This document shows positions 29,193 to 38,275 of a stretch of 64,000 nucleotides of DNA, one piece after another. The notes beneath the pieces are model-generated. The model had not been told where the DNA came from. It ran no database searches and worked only from the letters and a program-made list of their open reading frames with translations. This DNA comes from Cymbomonas tetramitiformis (Eukaryota; Chlorophyta; Pyramimonadophyceae; Pyramimonadales; Pyramimonadaceae): the NCBI GenBank assembly GCA_001247695.2, contig LGRX02003538.1, forward strand, positions 1-64,000. Reading direction: 5' to 3'. Position 1 is the stretch's first letter. Each line of letters opens with the position of its first letter. The position numbers and the translations under genes were made by a program.

Positions 29193-29404
29193 TCCCCCCC
29201 CCTCTCACGGGAGCGCCAATCCCGGCTGTCTGACCCGCCAGCTGCGCCCCAGAACTCCCCAGAGCCTGGGCCAGCCGACAGGCCCGCAGCGCGAGACCCC
29301 GACCGACCGGACCCCACGGCTGAGCCGGGGGCGGCGCCGGCCCGACCCCCCCCACGCCGGCCCGACCGACCGAGGCATTCCTCTTCATCTGAATACATGG
29401 GCAT
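29193..29404 (-). CDS. probable N-terminal extension of Chromo-A Gag in the adjacent frame
   Basis: An ATG-initiated frame (MPMYSDEEECLGRSG...) runs Gly/Ser/Arg-rich to GAG AGG GGG GGG GAG. There the long gag frame lies one base back. It supplies the only sensible ATG for Gag. The junction context (A-G, GGG, GGG, GAG) is the same as at the protease-pol junction. Confidence 0.45.
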
Positions 29405-30172
29405 AGTATGCGTGCTATGCGTGAGACCTAATTTAGCTAAAGCCGAAAGTGTACACGACACACGTGGCAACTAGCACCCGCCGATCTAGAAATTTACCAC
29501 TTGCGCCCGAGCACAAGTGGCTACACCGGCCGAGGCGCGGAGATTTCCGGAAAGGAAGATCCTAGAAAGCTAAAGCCCCATGGGGGACATCAAACGTTGC
29601 ACGCTCGCAAATTAACCAATCGAAAAGCGGTTGGTGTGGCAACTAGTACCCGATCCCAGGAATACGCCACTTGCGCGCGAGCACAAGTAAGCACACCGGC
29701 CGAAGCGCGGAGATTCCCGAATAGGGGGGACTAGAAGGCTAAATTAAAGGTAGGGGAAATCCCGAACCAACCCCGAATTTCAGCAAAGGCTTACGCAAAA
29801 TTGAAAAATTTGCGCAGCGCTTCCGCCGCGAAGGGTCGGAATTGCCGAAAAACGGAGACGATTTGGTTTTCCCGCACCTGCGAGTCCAAAAGCACGTATA
29901 TGCGTGCTATGCGTGTATGCGTGCTAGGACTAAGGCAACGCGCGCACCTTAAAAGATTGTCGTCGGGCTAGATTCCTCCACACCGACGCGGTCCCAAGCG
30001 ACCTGGAACCCTCAATCCCACACACCACCGCGCAACAAGAACGAGAGCACAGGCATTCTCGATTTCGTAGTGCAAGTACTCGCTAGCTAATCGCACAAGG
30101 CGGGGCGGGCTGATCAGAATTTGCGCAAGAAAGACAAGGAAGCAACGTGAAAACACGAACTAATTACCATTT
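29405..30172 (-). other. Chromo-A 5-prime leader with primer-binding site and internal duplication
   Basis: Three bases inside the 5-prime LTR the minus strand reads TGGTAATTAGTTCGTG (complement of 30154-30169), a candidate tRNA primer-binding site. Two imperfect copies of about 110 bp (29467-29580 and 29638-29745) share ACTTGCGC and GAGCACAAGT. No coding frame is supported. Confidence 0.6.
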
Positions 30173-30599
30173 TGTAGGAGTCTACACCTTGACTTCTTCT
30201 CTTCTTTACGGTTTCGGACTTATACTATCTACACTTATTAAACGACCGCACGAGGTATGATTACGCTTGGTCAACTAAAAGACTTCGGTTTCGTAAATCT
30301 TATTAGTTATGCTTTTGCTTTCAAGTGCATGCTTTCAATACACAATATACAGCAGTTACGGCTCTTACTTTTTATGTTACAATTCACAGTTCAGTTCATC
30401 TCCCCGAAACGGGTTACACTTAGAGTTCTTACACATTCAGGAACTCTTTCCATAACTCAACTGTACTGAGTACTCCGTACAACAGTCTAGGCACCTCACA
30501 TCAACATCATTCTGATCGGTCCTACTGTACTCCGTACTGAGTACTCCTGCGTTTTATACTTAGCCGTTTTTCTTGCTCTTGTGCTTGCCTCCTAGCACA
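30173..30599 (-). repeat. 5-prime LTR (427 bp) of Chromo-A
   Basis: Plus-strand ends TGTAGGAGTC and CCTAGCACA, followed by the target duplication GCACA. Confidence 0.95.
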
Positions 30600-30604
30600 G
30601 CACA

Positions 30605-31580
30605 GACCTATGCTCAAAACATATCATAGATTGATAAATATCACTAAAGTGGATAATCCGCTTAAGTTGATGACTCTATATATATATATCATCAGAAAGT
30701 ACATTTACTGCCATGGGTTTAAATCAGTAAAACCCAGAAATGTGATCAACCTCAGATGTTGATATACAGCATAATTCACTTTTATGCCATGAAATTTGTC
30801 ATGTGCAAAGGAAAAGTGATTTGCAGTACTTCTGTACTTTGCAGTCCACACACACACAGAGATATGTATATATATATATATAGCCAAAAACGGCCAAAAT
30901 GGGTAAAATCCGTTTGCGATAGATTTGAAAATGGAAAATCGGACCCTATTTTATTTGATAATATGATTTTATACCTATTGAGGTATGAGAAAATCATAAT
31001 GACACATGTCATATCTCGTGTAACACCCTAGATAATAGGTGTGGAATATGTGGGGGTTACATAATGGCTGTAACACTAAATCGGTCAAAATGCTGTACGT
31101 GAAATACATTTTGAAAATTTCGGATTGATTTTTTTTTGCTAAAATGAATATTTAGCTATCAAATAATAATCCCTGATTTATGCAGCATGTGTAACACCCT
31201 GTAACACCCTAAAATTGAATGTGTGTGTCAGGGGTGTAACATACCTCCTGAAAACCACTTAACATTCAGTATGGTATCAAATGTAGTTTTGCTTTAAAAT
31301 GGTTGCAAAATATTTATACTGCTTTATTTTTACCTATTTTAGGGTTACTGATACCATGTAACACCCTAATCACATTATTGGGTATATGGGCCACTGAAAC
31401 CTAACATGCCCTAAAATGCCACTGTATATTCGAAAAACTTCGTGTTTGGCATTAACATATCATGCTGTATTCGACACAGACATGATTATATATCGGGCAA
31501 CAACCCTAAAACTGTAACAGATGCTTCCTATATGGAATGCATGCTATTTATGAGGTACAGGCAATTGACAACTGCCTTAT
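30605..31580 (+). other. Gypsy-B leader, third segment
   Basis: Continuation of the leader after the Chromo-A insertion. It includes a CA-repeat, a TATATA tract and several GTAACACCCTAA motifs. It ends abruptly at CTGCCTTAT, where a duplicated segment follows. Confidence 0.6.
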
Positions 31581-32262
31581 AATAAAGAAGCGAATACAAA
31601 TCCAAATAAAGATCGCAAACGAAAAATCGTCGGAGAGCACCACCTCGTCGTAATCACCCAAAGCCGTAAGCAGCCGCCTCCAGAAATTACGTAGAATCTG
31701 TTCTAAAGCGTCCCACAAGGCGTGGAGACGCTTAACCGAAAGATAGGGCGGAAATAAAATAAAATTCTACGCTAAAATTCAGTTCACGCAAGCGTGAGAA
31801 GGACCATAACCTGCTAGAAACAGCAGCTCAGGCAGTGGGGAACCGTTGCCGACGGAGAAACAACGGATCACTAAACTCGGATATACAAACGATATATACC
31901 CGAGATGAGTGACACAGGCTGACCACCGAAGATGACATACAGGAATGACACTAGACTGTACGAACTAGTCGTAGTGTCAATTCCAGCATCGCAGCTTACA
32001 GCATGCATGTCAATTACATGCACGCGCTTGTATGAATCACATTCAAAAATTGTTCAGAATGATATATAGCATAGTAATCATCGACGGAATTTTGATCCGT
32101 ATACATGTCAGCGCTCGTATCATGCGCTGATAAATGGCAACGACGATACATGTTTTTCATCAGCAGCGCGCCCTATTGCATAAGTTATTTGCAGCGTGCT
32201 ATGAAAGATTTCAATTTACGATGATGATGATGTCGAGATGTTGTTAAGATCAACTGCACAAT
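31581..32262. repeat. 682-bp duplicate of 14043-14724
   Basis: Carries the LTR and leader of TR-GAG#2 plus 274 bp of adjoining Gypsy-B leader, in the same orientation and apparently identical. It must postdate the TR-GAG#2 insertion. Confidence 0.85.
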
Positions 32263-32824
32263 TGGCTGTAACACTAAATCGGTCAAAATGCTGTACGTGA
32301 AATACATTTTGAAATTTTCGGATTGATTTTTTTTTTGCTAAAATGAATATTTAGCTATCAAATAACAATCCCTGATTTATGCAGCATGTGTAACACCCTG
32401 TAACACCCTAAAAATTGAATGTGTGTGTCAGGGGTGTAACATACCTCCTGAACACCACTTAACATTCAGTATGGTATTAAATGCAGTTTTGCTTAAAAAT
32501 AGTTGCAAAATATTTATACTGCTTTATTTTTACCTATTTTAGGGTTACTGATACCATGTAACACCCTAATCACATTATTGGGTATATGGGCCACTGTAAC
32601 CTAACATACCCTAAAATGCCACTATATATTCGATAAAACTTCGTGTTTGGCATAAGTATATCATGCTGTAATCGACACAGACGTGATGATATATCGGGCA
32701 ACAACCCTAAAACTGTAACAGATGCTTCCTATATGGAATGCATGCTATTTATGAGGTACAGGCAATTGACAACTGCCTTATATCACACTTCCTTGAGGGG
32801 GGAAGAAGGTGGATATATATATAT
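32263..32824 (+). other. Gypsy-B leader, second diverged copy of the 3-prime part
   Basis: Repeats 31064-31580 with scattered differences, then continues (ATATCACACTTCCTTGAGGGG) to the Mutator-like insertion. The same continuation occurs at 7400 in the deleted copy. Confidence 0.65.
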
Positions 32825-33090
32825 GGGATAAGTCTACATCGGGGGCCGAAATTTGATTTAAATCCACATCGGGGTCGACATCTCATTTTAATTTACATCG
32901 GGGCAGACACTTCATTTTAATCCACATCGAGGGCGGACATCTCATTTTAATCCACATCGGGGTAGACATCTCATTTAATCCACATCGGGGGCCGACATCT
33001 CATTTTAATCTACATCGGGGGCAGACAGGCCTAAACGTTGCACATCGGGTGTAGACATCTCATTTTAATCCACATCGGGGGTAGACATTT
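32825..33090 (+). repeat. left terminal inverted repeat of the MULE, made of tandem subunits
   Basis: About seven imperfect 36-bp subunits. The outermost GGGATAAGTCTACATCGG is mirrored at 36754-36771. Confidence 0.85.
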
Positions 33091-33130
33091 CATAGCATGC
33101 GTAGACACACTTACATCTGAAACCTAACTT

Positions 33131-35998
33131 GTGAATGCCAACGAAGCCGCATTATTTCTTTTGCATGACATGCGGGAAACACGCAGCAATGCTAAAAGAC
33201 CACCTCCAGACCCACTTCCAACAAAACAGCAGCCGAAACGCGCTGCGAGATCCACTGTTGCTCGCGAGGTGGAAGAGGATGTGCGGCCGGCCGCCACTGC
33301 TGGCACACCTGACCTAGAAGACCCAGATTTAGACAACAATCTTTTGAAGCTTGCGGGTTGCCTGCCTAACGTTTTACAGCTGGCGCAAGCGGACTTCTTA
33401 ACCGCGCATTCAGCGACGTTCCTGATCCCTGGGGATATATTATTTCATCCAGAACATGGCTTTGTTATCTTTGGGCGCACTGGCAGTCGCACTCGCCCCT
33501 CCCTCACAATTCAGAGCTTCCAACTTGGTGAAGATGTCGCAACACAAATTGAAACCTTGCTTCTTTCACCTGCGGTGTATGATATTGACAACGTCTGCGA
33601 CCTGCAGTTCACCAACCTCAACGTCACAACCTTCTCTTGCTCCCGCCGATCCAGCGTCTCGCATTTGACTGTCGGCTTGAAAACTGTTCCCGCGTATCCA
33701 GACGGCATGGAGGAAATGCTAGCAGAGGCTGCGGCAGCTGCTGAGGCTGAACGCAACAACATGTCTGCCAGCCAGGACGAGGAAGATGCGGAGGACGAGG
33801 AAGAGGCGGCGTTACTGAATATATCCGATGAGGAGGAGGAGGAGGAGGGTGTGGAGGACGAGGCGGTTGGTGTGCAGGAGGGAGGAGCGGCAGCAGAACC
33901 AGCAGAAGCATACACCAATCGGCGGCGTGAGCAGAAGCCGCGCCTGTCTGCTAAGCGGCGTAGGGTCATGCAGGTTGAGGCTGCCACTCGACTAGCACAA
34001 GGAGGGCCGGAGGTTCTACCTCCACGCGAACTGGTTTCCTTGCGAGCTGTTCCTACCAGTGACCTGATCCAGGAGGGGCTCGTTGTTGGCAGCCGCGACA
34101 GCGCCCTTCTTCTGACCGCTGAGGTGGAAGAGCGCGATGGCAAGCTCGCCTCGTATGCCAAGAGTTTCCACAAGGGCTTGGGCAAGTTCTGTGGAAAAGG
34201 TCACCTCCAGTTGCTCGCAGGCTGTGGCGTGGACTCCGAATGCAAGCACTGTGTGGAGTGGAGGCCTGCGCAGGTGAAGGATTCCGAGGGCGCTTGGCGC
34301 TGTGTGTCTTTCCAGGCGCACACCTGCACCGCTCTCAATCAGGTGAAGGCGCGCACTGCCAGCACCGCGTACACACCTGCGCAACTTGCCCCCATCGCGT
34401 CGAGGAAGCTTGTGGAGAACCCTAAGTACGACGCAACCGGCCTGAAAAGCGATCTCCGGCGATATCTCTGCTTGGACCCTACTCGCAGTTTCGTACAAAG
34501 CGTCATGACCATTGCTAGAGCGAAGCTGAACGGCGATCCTTCAGGGGAGCTGGCGAAGCTGCCTGTACTTGCTCAGCTTCTTCGCGAGCAAGGACACAGG
34601 TGCGAGGTCCACACGCTGGGGGCCAAGGAAATGGAGGCAGTGCTCGTGGATATCGAGCACAAGGAATTCTTGCAGGAGCAGAAGGCGAAGCCTGTAGGTC
34701 AGCGTGATCGGTGGGATAAAAAAAAGGCTCACAAGTACCCCGTGGAGGAGGGTAAGCAATACTGCCTCGGGTGGTCCTTCGCTCCTTGCACGACGATTCA
34801 GACGTTAGACAAGTGCATTCCTGTGAGCTTTGGGGACGGGGCGCATATGCGCAACAACTCAGCAGGGATCCTGATGAGCACGGTGACTCGGGACGCCAAT
34901 CACCACGTGGTGCCTATGAACTACGCATGTCTCCTCATGAACGAGTGTGAGACCTCGCATAGCATGCAACTGATCTTCTCGAAGGAGGCCTACGGTGACG
35001 TCTATGACCACCCCGACCGCCGAGAGGTCTCGGATAAGGACAAGGGTTTGGCGGCTGCTTGGGACACCGTGATGTGTAACGGCAGTCTTTTGTTCACCCG
35101 TGCTCGTCACCGTGCGGAGGGTGTGTCCACCACGATCAGGCCTGGCGGCTCGGAAGCCCGGGCGTTGTTTCAGCAAGCGGTGAAGGCACCGACGATCCCG
35201 AAGCTTGAAGGGATCAAGGCTCAGTATTCCACACGTGCAGCGGAGTACCTTGGAAAGGCCTCTGATCAGTCACAATACATGGCGGTTTGCGGTAAGCTTC
35301 ACGGTCAATCCGTGAATAGCTGCGTGGAGTGTATGAACGCGGCCAATGAGAAAGTGCGGGCAGACTTTAAGGAAGGTGTGTTCATGACGAAAGCCCTCCT
35401 GACGACCGTCGGCCTGTGTGAAAAGAGGTTCACTGAGAACAAGGCCAAAGCTCAATCGGCCACCGGCCAGTTGCCACCCGCCGTGATCTTGGATGTTGCG
35501 GAGTCCATGGAGAAGGCACTCACCATCACGAGCGGAATCTCCTTTACTTCAACTGACAAGGTGGTTGCCAGGGTTGCCTCCACGGTGACACCCGGGGTGC
35601 GCTACATTAGCACGCTCAGAGCTGGTGAGTCGGCGCAGTGTGATTGCGGAGTCACGGCATTGTCAGGCTTGCCTTGTCACCATAACTTGGCGCATGCGCG
35701 GGTGACGGGAAGGAAGTGGGAGGACTACGTGGACCCCTTGAAGACCACCGCTCAGTGGAAGATGCAGTATCCCGCGCATATGGTTTTCCCTCCTGTGCCA
35801 AACTTGCTGGATTGTGAAGCGCACCCTGCTTATGACCCAGACTTGCTGCTCCCACCTGTGGCGGCAAAGAGGAAGGGCCGCCCAAAGATGCAGAAGCGCA
35901 AGCTGGGGGTCTTGGAGAGGATCGGTTCCAAGAAGGCATCCAAGTGCAGCAAGTGCGGTAAAGCAGGACACCGCAGTGATAAGTGTAATAGAATCTAG
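33131..35998 (+). CDS. MULE transposase with SWIM finger and zinc knuckle
   Basis: A 955-residue frame. The acidic N-terminal third is rich in Glu/Asp (about residues 195-260). The transposase core has FGDGAHM (first Asp near 567), MNECETSHS, VSDKDKG (second Asp near 633) and a candidate Glu in NSCVECMNAANE. A SWIM zinc finger (CDCG...LPCHH) lies near 836-850 and a CCHC knuckle (CSKCGKAGHRSDKC) at the C-terminus. This order is typical of Mutator-like transposases. The frame opens at a GTG. An ATG at 33135 in another frame starts MPTKPHYFFCMTCGKH, whose Cys/His spacing looks like a zinc finger, so the true N-terminus may begin there and join by a small shift or intron near 33,200-33,290. Confidence 0.85.
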   Translation: MNANEAALFLLHDMRETRSNAKRPPPDPLPTKQQPKRAARSTVAREVEEDVRPAATAGTPDLEDPDLDNNLLKLAGCLPNVLQLAQADFLTAHSATFLIPGDILFHPEHGFVIFGRTGSRTRPSLTIQSFQLGEDVATQIETLLLSPAVYDIDNVCDLQFTNLNVTTFSCSRRSSVSHLTVGLKTVPAYPDGMEEMLAEAAAAAEAERNNMSASQDEEDAEDEEEAALLNISDEEEEEEGVEDEAVGVQEGGAAAEPAEAYTNRRREQKPRLSAKRRRVMQVEAATRLAQGGPEVLPPRELVSLRAVPTSDLIQEGLVVGSRDSALLLTAEVEERDGKLASYAKSFHKGLGKFCGKGHLQLLAGCGVDSECKHCVEWRPAQVKDSEGAWRCVSFQAHTCTALNQVKARTASTAYTPAQLAPIASRKLVENPKYDATGLKSDLRRYLCLDPTRSFVQSVMTIARAKLNGDPSGELAKLPVLAQLLREQGHRCEVHTLGAKEMEAVLVDIEHKEFLQEQKAKPVGQRDRWDKKKAHKYPVEEGKQYCLGWSFAPCTTIQTLDKCIPVSFGDGAHMRNNSAGILMSTVTRDANHHVVPMNYACLLMNECETSHSMQLIFSKEAYGDVYDHPDRREVSDKDKGLAAAWDTVMCNGSLLFTRARHRAEGVSTTIRPGGSEARALFQQAVKAPTIPKLEGIKAQYSTRAAEYLGKASDQSQYMAVCGKLHGQSVNSCVECMNAANEKVRADFKEGVFMTKALLTTVGLCEKRFTENKAKAQSATGQLPPAVILDVAESMEKALTITSGISFTSTDKVVARVASTVTPGVRYISTLRAGESAQCDCGVTALSGLPCHHNLAHARVTGRKWEDYVDPLKTTAQWKMQYPAHMVFPPVPNLLDCEAHPAYDPDLLLPPVAAKRKGRPKMQKRKLGVLERIGSKKASKCSKCGKAGHRSDKCNRI

Positions 35999-36487
35999 CT
36001 TTCCAACTTAGTGCAGTTAAGTTCAATTGCTAAGTGCTCTTAAGTGTTGTGAAGTGTTGAAAAACTTCAGACTAAACTACTGAGAAGTTGAATTCAGTGC
36101 TGAGTGCTGATAAGTTAATGCCAATGAAATTGAAGCATTCTAAGATGAAATAATGCATGCTCACAATTGGCATCACGCATCATTAAGTGATGCATTTGCA
36201 CACGGAATATTAATGAATGCTTACAATTGGCATCACTCATCAGCAATTGATGCATTTGAAAGTACATGATGTAATGCATGGATGCTAGGATGATCTGGGA
36301 TGTAATGGCGATTACATGATGTAATGATGTAATGATGCAATGATAATGATAATGATAATGATGTAATGATGATAATGATGTAATGATGTAATGATAATGT
36401 AATGATGATAATGATGTAATGATAATGTAATGATGTAATGTAATGATGAGCATGATCTGGGATTGAAATGCAATGCATAATTATCCC
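35999..36487. other. MULE 3-prime non-coding region with ATG-rich microsatellite
   Basis: Contains two copies of a CACAATTGGCATCA segment (36170-36240) and a GATGTAATGATAATG microsatellite at 36300-36450. No gene. Confidence 0.6.
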
Positions 36488-36771
36488 CGATGTGGATTAA
36501 AATGAGATGTCTACACCCGATGTAGATTAAAATGAGATGTCAGCCCCCGATGTAGATTAAAATGGCATGTCAGCCCCCGATGTAGATTAAAATGAGATGT
36601 TTGATGTAGATTAAAATGAAGTGTCTGCCCCCGATGTAGGAATTAAAATGAGATGTCTGCCCCCGATGTGGATTAAAATGAAATTAATGCGCTTCGATGT
36701 AGATTAAAATGAGATGTCGGCCCCCGATGTGGATTTAAATGAAATGTCGGCCCCCGATGTAGACTTATCCC
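36488..36771 (-). repeat. right terminal inverted repeat of the MULE
   Basis: Tandem subunits CCCCCGATGTAGATTAAAATG and variants, in inverted orientation to the left end. Confidence 0.85.
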
Positions 36772-36913
36772 TATATATATACCTACCTCATTATTATGTA
36801 CGAATGTACTACATGTATGTAAATATACAGATATACCATATATAACATATAAATCACACACACGCAGTTAGTCGATTAGCTGAAGGTATTTTTGTGCTGT
36901 GTTTTGTTTTTAG

Positions 36914-38275
36914 ATGGTTGCACTCGAAGAGGAAGATCCATCGACATGGTTTTTCGACATTCTTGGTTCATATGATGCATTCAGCCGGTTTAAAGTCCCG
37001 AAATGGATCGCTGGTTATGCCGACACACAAACCATATATGACCAGATAGGCTACTATGACAACATCAGTCGTATGAAGCCAGATATGAGCCGATTTAGGG
37101 ATCCAGCTAATGAGCCTAAGGAACCAGAAAACGAGTACACAGAAGATAATCCTCCGATGGTTTTTACAGATCCAGATTCAGATTCAGTCCCGGCACCAGC
37201 TCCACCTAGTTTGGTCCCAAAGGTGAAAATGACACCACCTAGGGAATTCAAATCAGGACAGGACGCAGAAGTCTGGTTGGACACGGTGGACAGATATTTC
37301 CAGTTCACCTATCCAGGTGTCAAGGATAAGGACTTGATTACAGTGTTTCTGACTCTTATTCAGAACAACGACAGACACTATTTTCAGGTCTTGGCACAAC
37401 AGCCACATGCCACCTATGAAATGGTCAGACAGACATTCCTCAGACAATTTGGTAATCCTCACAAGAGATCAGTAGCCAAGAAACACCTTATGGCACTGAC
37501 TCAAGGAACCCAAACCTTTGCAGATTATTTGCGCACATTCACATCACTGGCTTCTCTAGCAGCAGTTGATTTGAATGATGTGCTAATAAAGGACAGATTC
37601 GTCACCAGTATGGATCCAGATCTCCGCAGACAGTTCCAACTCAAATTCCTGACAGAAGAGCAAAGGAACAATCTGTCGTGGCAAGAAACCACACAGATAC
37701 TGCTTGATTTGAATTATGTCATTCATTCAAAGCAGTCAGAAACCCTTCACTATCGGGGTCAGAAGGAGCAGTCGTCAGGAGGTCCAGCCAAGAAGGACAA
37801 GGACAAAGGACGTGGCCAGAAGCCATATGACAGATCCAACAGAAATCAGAATCAGAATCAGAGTGGCAGCCAGAACTCCAATCAGAATCGGAACAAGGGA
37901 AAATGTGGAAAACGCAAGGGCAAAGGAAAAGGGAAATCACAGAATCCTCAGTCTTGCAATCGTTGTGGTCGTGTTGGTCACATCGAAAAGGATTGTTATT
38001 CCACTAAGACCCCAGATGGAAAGGAGATTAAGGGTAAGCCACCAGCTCAGAGTCCTTTCCAGAATCGGAGACAGCAGCAGCAGAATCAGGGTGCTAAGGA
38101 TGGGTCCGGCAAACTCATCAATACGATCAACACCTTGGTTAAGGAACTGAAGAGTCAGCACAGCATCAATGCAGCAGTTGCAACTCCAGCTCCAGTTCCA
38201 GCTTCAGCTCCAGCTCCTCAGGGAAACTCTCAGGGTACTGCACAGGTACCGGTGTTGAGAGCACCCCGAGGGTAG
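36914..38275 (+). CDS. gag: Gypsy-B Gag
   Basis: 453 residues from the ATG at 36914, in the same TTTTTAG-ATGG context as the remnant start near 7570. Residues 105-270 form a retrotransposon capsid-like helical domain (EFKSGQDAEVWLDTVDRYF, then LMALTQGTQTFADYLRTF), as in PF03732-type Gags. Residues 280-345 are a basic, Gln/Asn-rich linker. A CCHC zinc knuckle (CNRCGRVGHIEKDC) lies at 348-361, and a Pro/Ala-rich tail leads to the stop. Pol lies in the -1 frame and overlaps the last 133 bases. Confidence 0.9.
   Translation: MVALEEEDPSTWFFDILGSYDAFSRFKVPKWIAGYADTQTIYDQIGYYDNISRMKPDMSRFRDPANEPKEPENEYTEDNPPMVFTDPDSDSVPAPAPPSLVPKVKMTPPREFKSGQDAEVWLDTVDRYFQFTYPGVKDKDLITVFLTLIQNNDRHYFQVLAQQPHATYEMVRQTFLRQFGNPHKRSVAKKHLMALTQGTQTFADYLRTFTSLASLAAVDLNDVLIKDRFVTSMDPDLRRQFQLKFLTEEQRNNLSWQETTQILLDLNYVIHSKQSETLHYRGQKEQSSGGPAKKDKDKGRGQKPYDRSNRNQNQNQSGSQNSNQNRNKGKCGKRKGKGKGKSQNPQSCNRCGRVGHIEKDCYSTKTPDGKEIKGKPPAQSPFQNRRQQQQNQGAKDGSGKLINTINTLVKELKSQHSINAAVATPAPVPASAPAPQGNSQGTAQVPVLRAPRG
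38221..38250 (+). promoter_or_regulatory. candidate -1 ribosomal frameshift site between gag and pol
   Basis: In the gag frame the bases read G GGA AAC (38221-38227), a classic X XXY YYZ heptamer. Six bases later comes a perfect 5-bp stem GGTAC/GTACC with a 7-base loop (38234-38250), followed by a second small hairpin GGTG/CACC. The pol frame is open from 38143, so a -1 slip here fuses Gag to Pol exactly. Confidence 0.7.

Larger units (their letters stand above)
15997..30599 (-). mobile_element. Chromo-A, 14.6-kb chromovirus with two methyltransferase domains
   Basis: LTRs of 427 bp lie at 30173-30599 (5-prime) and 15997-16423 (3-prime) and differ at about two positions. The duplication GCACA flanks the element (15992-15996 and 30600-30604). 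On the minus strand the order is 5-prime LTR, primer-binding site, leader, gag, an arginine-rich linker frame, protease frame, and pol with RT, RNase H, Dam-like MTase, integrase, chromodomain and C5-like MTase. A 3-prime non-coding region with tandem repeats, a G-rich purine tract and the 3-prime LTR follow. The near-identity of the LTRs indicates recent insertion. It landed in the leader of Gypsy-B. Confidence 0.92.
32825..36771 (+). mobile_element. Mutator-like (MULE) DNA transposon
   Basis: Both ends read GGGATAAGTCTACATCGGGG inward, in inverted orientation. Each terminal repeat (32825-33090 and 36488-36771) is itself an array of about seven 36-bp subunits with core CCACATCGGGGGC and GACATCTCATTTTAAT. 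A 9-bp TATATATAT flanks both sides, the length typical of Mutator, although the A/T-repeat context makes it weaker proof. The transposase gene lies inside. The element split the Gypsy-B leader: 32824 joins 36772. Confidence 0.88.

Noticed and set aside
33511..34185. A 224-residue Ser-rich minus-strand ORF
   Set aside because: Mirror of the acidic Glu/Asp codons of the MULE transposase.
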